DNA of 64,000 bases from Aquanectria penicillioides (Eukaryota; Ascomycota; Sordariomycetes; Hypocreales; Nectriaceae), in NCBI GenBank assembly GCA_003415625.1, contig PYIU01000002.1, forward strand, positions 4,650,001-4,714,000. Reading direction: 5' to 3'. The translations under genes were made by a program, and so were the position numbers. This document shows, one piece after another, positions 35,681-45,581 of the stretch; the stretch's first letter is position 1, and each line of letters starts with the position of its first letter. A model generated the notes under the pieces. That model was not told the DNA's origin and made no database searches. It was given only the letters and a program-made list of their open reading frames with translations.

Positions 35681-37490
35681 TCATGCAACAACAGTCTCCT
35701 TGAGACTCAGCTCGGGGTTCTCCTCAAGGATCTCATCAGGGATATCCTCGGCGGCATCCCCGGGAGCATCTGCAGGGCCACTATCGACGCCGATCATATG
35801 ATTCGTCCTCAAGTGGCGGCGAAGTTGATCTAGACGGTGGAAGTCCTTACCACAGATCTCGCAGAAGTGACTCCCTCTCACATTGTGGGTTCGGCGATGT
35901 TTGGATAGGTTGGACGATTCGCCGAATCTCTTGCCACAGATCTCACACACCAAAGGCTTTTCTCCTGTGTGTGTACGTGTGTGCATAGCTGATAGTCACG
36001 TTAGCGGTCAATTGGTAAGTGAAGAACGGGGTGAACTTACTAAGAGCACTCTGCTGCTTGAAGGACTGGGTACAGCCGGGGAATTTGCACTTCCAGGGCT
36101 TTTCTCCAGAATGAGTTCGCTTATGCTGCTCAAGTGATTGCTTTGCCGATAGAAGAAGCCCGCAGATGTCGCATTTTACAGGTTTGACTACTCTCGTTAG
36201 GGCAATTTTAGGCATTGGAGGAGGGTGATGATTGAACTTACATCCTGTGTGTGTCTGCATGTGTCTCTCCAACTTGCTCTTCTGCGAGAATGGAGCGTTC
36301 CTTGTGCAGGATAACCACCGGCAGCTATAGCCACCCTCGCCTTTCTCCAAGTTCCTCAGGTGTTCCTGTTTGCAGTGACCTTGCAGATCTTTGTGATTCA
36401 GGAACGTGGCGCCGCAGAAGGTTCCAGTCGCGGAGACCCAACGGCATTTAAATTGGTCCTCTTCGTTCATGGAGCTGGGTTCAGGCTTCACGCTGGGGGT
36501 GGCATGCCATTCCACCAAAGACTCCATGTCGTTACCAGGTTCCACAGGGCTGGTGATAGGGTTGACCATGGGGTCAGACTCGAACGCTGGAGGAGTTGGG
36601 ACAGACGCCGACGCTGGAGTTGTGGAAACCGTAGGCACCATGCAATTAGCATCAGTGCATGCATCGGCGCAGCTCTCGCCGAGGCAGGGCTCGGGGATCC
36701 CGCAGGACTCATCGAAACAGCAGACCGAATGGACGGACTGAACCGAGTGGTTCATTTCAATACCAGTGCAAGCAGTATCGTAGCAGCAATTAGCGTTGGC
36801 TGAGTCGCCACACTGGCTCATGCAGTTGATATCGCAATGCGAGCTACAGGCGATGGATGCATTCTCATCATACGCGCCTGTGTTGAAGGCGGGATGAGGG
36901 GGCATACCGATGCTAGGGCTCGCGATCGCGGGGCTGCTCAACGCCGTTCCCCAGTCCGGGACGGCTGCGTGCATCCAGTGTGACTGAGAACTGGCGGGCA
37001 TCATGAAGCCAGAGGGTGGGGGCATCTGGGCTTGGTTGAGTGCCTGGTTCAGGGACGGGTTCCAGGTATGATGCAGAGACTGGTTGAGGCTCTGAAGAGC
37101 AGCCATTGGATCCATGTGGTCCATGTGATGACCAAAGTTCTGGACGTCAAAGGCCATGTTTGAGGAGGCGTTGCTGACGGTAGACTGAAGGCCCGAGGAG
37201 AGGTCAGTGTCGAGGTTGAGGTTGTCAGCGTTGTCGACATCCAAATCGGCAGCGTCCATCCTGGACGGAGAGGCGTTTGTTCTGCTGTAGTGGTCGAAGC
37301 AGCGCTGGTCGAGACAGGCGTTTTCGTTGTTATTGCAGGTGCCGAGGGAATCGAGACCTTGTGTTAACGAGGCATCGTGGGCGTTTCCGACGAAAGTGCC
37401 GAAGTTGATATCGATATTAGTGGAAAAGTCATTGCCAGAGGAGTCAAAAGAGCCCTGGTGGCCGCCGTCAAAGGGCGTGGACTGATCCAT
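35681..37490 (-). CDS. C2H2 zinc-finger transcription factor with Cys-rich domain, Zap1/ZafA-like
   Basis: Three exons (37490..36242, 36187..36041, 35988..35681) give 567 aa. The N-terminal half is Asn/Ser/Asp-rich with Met/Gln/Pro segments. Residues 215-283 hold 14 Cys ([13 protein letters not shown] and onward). Six C2H2 fingers follow: two divergent ([11 protein letters not shown].., CRWLSC..) and four canonical, joined by TGFKP, SGEKP and TGEKP linkers and ending at RRHLRTNH. A 70-residue acidic tail closes the protein. Finger order, the [14 protein letters not shown] and [13 protein letters not shown] helices and the Cys-rich stretch resemble the zinc-responsive activators Zap1/ZafA, where Cys-rich parts sense zinc; that assignment is inference. 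Intron 1 (54 nt) is stop-free and in phase. Splicing restores the finger linkers in both cases. Confidence 0.85.
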
Positions 37491-40437
37491 GATGTCCCGA
37501 GGGTTGCGGGTTGGGAAAAATGGCGATGGATGGGTTGATGACCTGGGCCTGAGCGTCCCTGGGTGGGATGTTCAGACTCGAGATCGGCACGGGCGCCAAG
37601 AAAAGTGTCTGATGAGAACCTTGATGGCCAGAGGCTCAAGGCTGAGGGGCACTTTGTGCGCGGTGACGCTAGGCCGAGTGGTCCAGTTGTGGGGGCAGCC
37701 GCGAGCGAGCTCCGTATCAGCCAATGAAACGTGAGGAAACGGTAATAAGCCTGGCCCAACACCGCCCAACTGGGTAAGTGGGCGTGGGTGCGTGGGTGCG
37801 AAGGTGCGTGGGTGCAGTAATGCGCGAGGTAGTAGGAGGCCGGGGGACAGGAAAGACCAACAATGAGGTGAGACGAGGCGAGGCGAGGACCAAGCAGGGC
37901 AAGCACCTAGCAGCACCTAACACTAGGACCAAACACCAAGCCCCAATAAGCAGCAAGGAGAAGGAGCCGAAGATGGGAAGGGAAAGCCAGCAAAGGCAAG
38001 GAAAAAGAAAAGAAAAAAAAAAAAGAAGAGCCAGCGGGAAATGGGGCAGATCGGATGAAGGCAGATGGACCAACCAACCGGAGAGAAGAGCGTGCAGTGA
38101 ATTGACGTTGAGGGTCTCCTTCTTCGGGGAGAAAGAGGGGGGAAGGGACAAGGTAATATGTGTGTGCGTGTATGTGTGTGTGTGTGATCAAATGCAGACC
38201 AGCCGAGTGACCGGTCAAGGTAGATGGTGGATAGCAAAGGATAGGTGAGTGGGATCTTTTGGTAATGAGGTGGGTTCGGTCCTGATGATGCTGAAGTCTT
38301 GGGGTTCTCAGACACGATCACCTCTCTGTCACCTTCTACCTCTCTCTCTCTCTCTCTCTTTGACTTGTGGAGGGGATAAGATGTTCTGACAGGGTTCTTG
38401 TCTGAGCTTTTATAGTACGAGAACGATGGCAACTCGATCGTGAAGCAGCAGTGTCTCTAGCTTCTTTGCCTAATCTGTCAATGCAGCAGACTTTGGTTGC
38501 CTCAGCTTTATGTCATTCTCTGGTAGCTTTGTCGAGAGGCTGCGGGGCGGCAAACGTTGTTTTCTTGCATCTTGCCCCTTTCCCCCCTCTGCTTCTCCAA
38601 CTCTATCCTGTTCCTGCACCGTAAAACGGGCTTAATGTGCCTGTCCCTGGCTGCTGCAGCCACTGCGTTGGACGAACTGGGGACTGAGACCTGCTGTGAC
38701 TGGGGGGACCGAGCCCGGAAACCGGTGGGTTGAGCAACACTCACCGAGTCCGCTCTCTCTCCACCAAACCCACTCCTGCACGCACTCGCTCATCCGGTCT
38801 CTTTGTGTTCGCAACGATGGGGCAATGAGTTGCCGTACGTGCCGGTAGATTCGTGAGTTCGGGTGTTTGTTTTGCAGAAACCTGGCACACTCTAAATAGG
38901 TATGGGATTGTAAATATTTGGCCTCATAGCAATAAGAACAATCAAAGTCTGAAGAGCGGCCGAGTCAAATGCTTAGTTGACGAGACTCATTGCCATGCCT
39001 GAGATTGAAGGCGACGACGATAGCCCAAAAAAGAAACCACGCATCCCCGTCGTTGTTGAATGGTGCGGTAGTGGCGCCAGTTACAGGCATTCAGGCTCGA
39101 TATTTTACCGGCATGGTCGATCTACCCTGCACTTTAACTGTCAAGATTTCTCCGTGAATAGATCAATCTCCGACAACGTGAGAAGTAGCCTAAATTCCAC
39201 GGGACTCGATTTATTTCTTAATGGCGTGTTCGTCAAAGGAAGGGTTTTTTTTTTCTTTTCCTTAGGCTTGGCCTATGAAGCTGTGGTGGGGTATTGGAGA
39301 TGATGGACTGGACGTTCTGCAATCCCATGTGATCATAGTCTCGTGGTGGCTTAGATCTGCCGCCACAAATCTCGTCCTGCCACCTGGATGGATGTCAATA
39401 CAAATCACCTTTTAGCGTGCTGTCAATCTGTCAGCTCGAGCTTGATATTCTTCGCACACCCATGGCAGCCACATCGGGATGAGAATTATATTGCTTGCAG
39501 CACCAGAACGACGCAACGGCGTGGCCCTGACATATAAACTTCAACTCCTGCCTGTGTCACTCGGCCGCATCCAGTCCAGTCCTCCTCTGTATGCAGCCCA
39601 ACGATCGCCGCCACCGCAACCAACTCGATCCCAGGGCGAGAGCGCGCACTGGCCGGCGATTGTTTGCTTTCCTCGGCTGGGGTATGGATCGGAGCTTGGG
39701 GAGTAGTCGATCGACCGCATTGGCACAGACTGGACATGCACTGTGCTGTCGTAGATGCGGCTCTCTTTCGTGCATGCATATTCCGTCCTTTCTTTTTCCT
39801 CCCCAGATGAAAATACGTAAATCGCCCGATTCATCCATACGCCGCCCTTCGCACACAGACAGCAACCGATATTAGCCCTCAGATGGCTCAACCCCGCTTC
39901 GCCCGCCCTTATCCTGCGCCTGGTAAAGCCGGGCTCAGCTCCGCCATCCAGTCAGTGAGCCTGTCTCACCCACTCGCTCTCACCGAGTGCTAGCCTACCG
40001 TTATCAGAGTGTTGCGAACCATCTCCTCAAGCTTCACCACTTCCACGTGAGACCTTCAATCCAGAGCAGAAGAAACTCTGCTCCCAGCCACTTTTTCTCG
40101 CCCTGTCCGCCACCCCCTCATGTGTACCCCCCCTCATAGACGCGAGATACACACCCCTCTTCTGTCGAGCTGTGTTGCAGCCGTGACGTCGTAAGCTTTC
40201 TGGAGGCGCAGCCATCGCTAAGGTCCTCACGATTTCGTCCATCCAAACGTGTCGTGAGCAGTTTTTTGCTTCAATCCTCCAACAGGCTCGCCATCACAAC
40301 ACAAACTCGGCCGTCTCTGTGCGCTAAAAATAAACCCTCATAGTTATCGCCACCGTTCTTTTGATCCCGTATTCATCTGATAGTTCGATTCATTGCATTG
40401 CATTGCATTGCTGCATACTACGTCGCGAGTCGTCACT
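37491..40437. other. Long divergent upstream region with microsatellites
   Basis: 2.95 kb between the zinc-finger gene and the small acylated-protein gene. It contains a GT-rich tract (about 38159-38187) and a CT tract (38340-38359), with A-rich and GA-rich leader-like sequence near 37980-38030. A 108-codon frame ending at 39303 is weak (see rejected items). No convincing gene. Confidence 0.5.
38340..38359. repeat. CT dinucleotide microsatellite
   Basis: Ten CT units in the upstream region of the zinc-finger gene; a TG/GT-rich tract lies 150 bp before it. Confidence 0.9.
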
Positions 40438-41004
40438 ATGGGAAACATCTGCGGTAAGACCGAATCAGATCCCTTTGACCGCCCCGGACGTGCTCTGGGC
40501 TCCGCTCCGCCTCCGGGGCCAGCTACCGCCCCCGTTCCGAAGAAGGTCGGAGGACCTCCTCGGACTCTAGGCGGTGGCAAGTCTATCCCCGAGGCGTCAT
40601 CAGGGACCCCAGGTAATGCAGGACTCAAGGCCGGTGAAGCAGCCCAGGTGAGTAAATGACCCACGGATCCTCTGCATTCGTTCGCCCTTGGGCTCATATC
40701 ACAATCTTCATCCCTGTAGACAGCGGAGAAGATCTGAGCGAGCTTGCAAGTCCAATGATGTTCTGGCCTTCATCCCTTCCGGCTTTCGCCACCTAGCCCC
40801 CACTGTAGCTTCACGTTTTGGGAACTCACTGACCCTCCTGTACAGGCTCGAGCCAGTGCCGCTGCCAGCAGCGGCGGTAAGCTCCAGGCTCAGTTGCGTG
40901 TAGAGCAGAACAAGTCCCAAATGGACAACCGAAAGGAACAGAGTGCAGACAAACGAAGAGAGCATGACGCAGAGGAGGAAAAGAAAAAACGACAGTGGGA
41001 TTGA
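40438..41004 (+). CDS. Small predicted N-myristoylated protein (MGNICGK)
   Basis: Two exons (40438..40647, 40846..41004) give 122 aa. The N-terminus MGNICGK has Gly2 for myristoylation and Cys5 for palmitoylation, so membrane anchoring is expected. A Pro/Gly/Ala-rich middle (APPPGPATAPVPKK, GGPPRTLGG) precedes a charged C-terminal helix (QLRVEQNKSQMDNRK, EEEKKKRQWD). A similar small protein with this start occurs across Pezizomycotina; I know of no assigned function. The 198-nt intron starts GTGAGT and ends CTGTACAG. A possible additional acceptor at 40720 leads to a TGA after five codons and was not used. It is convergent with the NLR-like gene. Confidence 0.75.
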
Positions 41005-41405
41005 AGCTTCAGATGTTATTTATTACATGGCAATGCTTAGAAGGGACTCAGGGGTATAGCGGATGTTGTATTGGGTCGACGGAAAGAGCTGAAGCGGACT
41101 AATGAATGGACAACCTCAAGAGAGGGATGACGAGAAGGATAGCACCTAGTGATTGATCGTATGATATCGCGAATCAGTTTCATGCGAAATCCCTAGGCGC
41201 GGACCTTTCCTTTTCAAAGCGGAAGAAGAAGAGGAGGATCGGATGCTAGGTAGTTTCATTTCTTGAAGAAGTACAAGTATGGTTTTGCGAGCAATACTAC
41301 ATGAGATCACGACACTATGGTTATTTTCCCATTCCCTAACTCTAAAATTGTATTATATAATCGGTCATGGTTGGTACTCGAATTTCTCTAGGCCAAGATG
41401 ATATT

Positions 41406-44400
41406 TTATTCTAGCGATTCTATGGGAGAGCGAATATCTTGACACCGCTTATCCTGAGACCCGTATATCTTGACCATCCTTGCCTCCGCTTGAGTATAGT
41501 ACACGCGTGCTTCTTCATTTTCCCCCATCTGCACGAGGAGTGCGGCCAGGACCTCTAAATTACTTATAGCTGGGATATGAGTCTGGGCAAGATTCACCCC
41601 AAGAGTTGACTCATACCCATTGATAACTTGCAAATGCACATCCTTGGCTTCTTGGTGAAGATCTAAATCTGCATAGAGAGTAGCCATTTGGTGAAGAGAG
41701 AGAAGAGTCGTGACATGAGTCGGCCCTAAAATCCTCTTCCGGCCCTTGAAGGCCCGCTCGTTAGCTTTCAGTGCCCGGACCCAATCATGTTGATACCTGT
41801 ATACATCAGCCAAGTTGCTGACGACATCGAGTGCCAGTTGACTCTCTGGCCCGCAGGTCTTTTCATAGCCTCGAAGTGCATGATCAAAAAACTCCTGAGC
41901 TCTGCAGTACTGGCCCTGTCTAAGTTTGACAAGTCCTAGTCTGTTTAGCGCTGAATAGGGGCCGAGCACTTCGTCATCTTGAGTGTCGTCCTTCCCATCG
42001 CGCGTTACAGATGCTCGAAGCAATTTCTTCACGCCCGCCTCGGCTGCGTCATATCGATTTTGTTCTAGGTAGAGCAAGCATAGCTTCTCGAGGATAATGA
42101 GCGATGGTGAGTACTCTGGCCCAGCCAAATTGCAAAATCCCTGGTGGGCTTGGCTCAATAGAAGCTCAGCTTCTCCGAAACGGCCCTGGCTTTTATATAC
42201 GCTCCCGAGACAGTAAATGGCTTGGAGCGTTTGTTCATTCTCGCTTCCCAACATGCTCTGAAAACCTTCTCGTACCTTTATGAATAATGATGCAGCTTCC
42301 TCAAAGCGTTCTTGAGCCTGATAGACTCCTCCAAGAGCATGGAGAGTGGTGAGTAGTCCAATGGCATCTGGCTCCTGCATCCTGTCCATAGTGTTCACAA
42401 TGGTTTTGATGAGTGCTTCTGCATCCTCCAATCGCCCGTCTGCCTCAGATATATCGGAGAGCTCCCTCTTAGATTCCAGGGTTGACGCATGCTCTGAGCC
42501 AAAGGTGTGCTCCTTACCTTGGATCACCTTCTCCAATAGAGCCACTGCGGCGTCATACCGGGCTTGCCTCGAATACACCATGGCTAATCTTCCAGCATAC
42601 GCAAGCGTCCTCTGGTGTTCTGGACCTTCGAGAGCTTCCTGCCTTCGATATGCTCTCTCTATCGCCTCCTCAGCTTCATCAAAACGGCGCAGGCCAATGT
42701 AGACGACACTGAGATTGTGGAGAACGTCAAATGTGCGGACATGATTCGACCCCCACTTTCGTTCACTGAACTGAAGCACTTGTTTGTAGAGAACTTCGGC
42801 GTCGGAATGCTGGGAGAGATTCAAGTAGATATTCGGGAGTTCTATGAGGGCCTTTTCTTCGCCAGCAGGTGGAAATATACCCAGAGCAGTTCATACCATA
42901 AATCGACGTGATCAAAGTAAGCCCATAACTGGAGTAGCTTTGCCGAGGACGGATTTTGTCGTTTGACGTGGGTATATGAGATATTCCAGGTGGAATACAT
43001 CGCATGCTCATAATCCATCAGCTGAGGGCTGTTTTTCTGTAGCTGTAGCCAACAGCTTTGGTATAATGTCAAGTATTCAGCCCATGTAGTTGATACTTCG
43101 TTGAGATAGGTGCCAGCGGTAGAAAGAGCGAGAGGGAGACCATCAAGCAGACCTGCAAGCTCCATGACAGCATCATCTGCGAATAGGCGATAGACGTTAG
43201 CCGGGCCAACCAGTATTTGTGCCATCGGCCTTACCTTTGTCAATATCCTGTCTCGAAGATGTAGAGGCCAATATTTTCAAACTATCCTCGACATTTTTGA
43301 GTTTACTCAACTTAATGGATCCACCTAACCCCAATGATGAGGACCTTGTGGTGATGATAATCGCGCCATGATATGTATCCGGAAAAAAGGGACGAATATC
43401 GAACGCTTTGGGTGATGTACCATCTGCCTTTCCGTCGCCATTTCCCCCAATATTTCCCATTGCATCTCCGGTTTGATCGCTCTGCTCTCGATTCCCTAAC
43501 TTGGGATCATCATAGTTGTCGTAAATTAGAAGCCAGCGATCATTAGTAGGTTCGTCTAGCCATTCTTTGACTAGTCGCACAACCTCGTCAACACTTCCTT
43601 TATCAACTGCAGCACGCAAGGGAGTTATTGATGTATCGTGCCGTATAATTCTTTCTGCGGCTCGGGTAAAGCTTTGCTTGAGCGATGCCTCATCTCTTGC
43701 GTTTAACCAAATGGTGGCCGAGTAATCGATCTGATGGCGCTTGAGATATGCTATGGACAGCTGCGTTTTGCCCATGCCACCGAGGCCGTGTATCATTGCA
43801 GTTCGCCTCCCCTTGGTGTTTCGTAGGATTTCGTGAAGTTTGACGAGCTCTTCATCTCTAGCGACGAACTCGGAAACCTCAACAGATTTTGATAGATTTA
43901 GAGGCAAGAAGTATTTTTTCAGATATGTCGTGTCTCGTACTGGATCAAACAACAGTTAGACAGTGGTAGGGATAGAGAGGAGGGATGAGTTGATTGGATT
44001 TACCTTTTTCAACTCTTGCCTCGGCATCCCATCGTGATTTGATGTTCTCACGAGCGTTTGCTATCATGTTGTGTAAAGTCTTCCAGATCGTCCTATAGCC
44101 ATCATCCTCTCGCGATTGAAATTTGACCATGTTCATGTGGTCTACCTTTAGACCTATTGCCGTTGCATTCATCTGATTTGGCACGACTGCTGATTCTCGC
44201 GGCACGACCTAACTGCATGTAAGATAATGAAATTCGTTTAGAATAGAAGAAATGAAGACTAACCATGAGTTTTCGGCCAAACATTGTGGGAGTTTCATAC
44301 TCCTCATATGCAAATGTGGTTACGAACTCGCTGCCAATCAGACTATACAGCTGCAGTTGCTGTTGTAACCATTCGGAGTCCATTTCGAGGTGTCGAAGAA

Positions 44401-45236
44401 TACGGTCATTTGCCGTAATGAAGATAGACGCAATGTTAACAAGCAACCTCCCCAGGTGGACGCCGTTGCCACCGTGATGCGGCGTGCCAATGAAAATGAT
44501 GCCGTGAGTTGAGAGTTTCACCGAGCGATGCTCCTGGTACGCTCCTTGACGACATGCGTCCGAATAAATGAGCGCCTGGAAACACTGTGTTAGCCGTTGG
44601 GGCTGAGGCTAGAGGTGAAATGATGAGAACCCACGCTCTTGAGAATGATTCCGCCAAGACTATGCACTGCGAAGATTATGGGTCGCTCCGTGGACTAATA
44701 GACGTTGTAAGCACCTATTCCCACTAGCAAACACGCATTGAAACCAACCTGGGTGGAATGGCGCTTCTCGCATAGGTCTGTAATCAAGGTCTGCGCGTGA
44801 GAGAAAAGGTAGTCTGAGTTCACACGGGATCCATGTGTATAAGCATTGTATCCCCAAGAAAGGACTCGTGCTTGTGGAAAGTCGCGGGGAAGGATGTCGC
44901 GGAGCCAGTTGATGCCATTCCGGGCAGTCCATGTCTTCTCACGATGGCCATTCAGGCCATGAATAGCCACGATACTGGGTAGACTATGTTTAGATACGAC
45001 TATTAGACGAAAAAAAAACGGTACGGCTCACTCGACGATTGGGTCGATACCCTCAAAGAGCGTGATCAAACCGTTGGGAGTTGCGGTGGCATTGCTCGCC
45101 GGCTTATGGGGATCAGTGTTGGCTGAGGTCTCGGGAGGGCATCGCGGGTGTATCTAGATTGGTGCTGTAGCCGCCACGGCCATGCAGCTTTACGAGATTG
45201 GGGGCTTGTGGTGGGTATTGTTTCGTGTTTGGACAT
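41406..45236 (-). CDS. NLR-like STAND protein: alpha/beta hydrolase - NB-ARC - TPR
   Basis: Nine exons: 45236..45194, 45122..45032, 44974..44749, 44694..44635, 44575..44264, 44208..44004, 43939..43235, 43176..42881, 42809..41406, for 1113 aa. A SesB/lipase-like domain (about 45-290) has the family's opening AIHGLNGHREKTW, nucleophile Ser132 in VHSLGG, IGTPHHGG and His268 in VDHMNMVKF. The NB-ARC has Walker A GLGGMGKT (364-371), Walker B WLLIYDN (to 454), TTRS and GLPLA (560-564). The C-terminal 467 residues form about 11 divergent 42-residue TPRs. Fungal proteins of this build act in non-self recognition and regulated cell death; that role is inferred here. The splice at 42880..42810 is the least certain: the usual roughly 130-150-residue segment between NB-ARC and TPRs is absent and the intron cuts into the first TPR. 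The start exon is supported by frame and by a GTAAAG donor. Confidence 0.82.
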
Positions 45237-45442
45237 CCAACAAGTACCTAATCTGCTCCTGTGGTAGATTACGGCGGCTAAAATGGCATTTTGAACCTAC
45301 GAGCCTCAGTTGGCATGCCTAATTTTTTTCTCTTTCATGTCAAATTGAGCGTCTTGTTGGATCTAGCTACGACCTTCTCAAACTTGCTTCTTTCGCCAGA
45401 CAATTGATGCATCCCCCCATAGATTGACTCCTTGGAAAATAA

Positions 45443-45466
45443 TACATACATATATATATATATATG
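45443..45466. repeat. AT-rich dinucleotide tract between the NLR-like gene and PRP5
   Basis: A run of TA/CATA units in the 345-bp spacer upstream of the NLR-like gene start and downstream of PRP5. No gene lies in this spacer. Confidence 0.8.
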
Positions 45467-45581
45467 GCTGACTTGCCTGGTTGCACCTTTTCCACCGCAA
45501 CGCCTGAACAATTTGGCCCAAAACAGTAACACGGCTCTTTTCCCTCCTGCTTCGCGTCCAATTTCCACAATGTCGACTTCT

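Noticed and set aside
38995..39303. Possible small gene starting MPEIEGDDDSPKKKPRIP
   Set aside because: The start is protein-like with an NLS-like KKKPR, but the rest is low-complexity with a Phe run from a T tract, no splice structure supports an extension, and no family is recognised.
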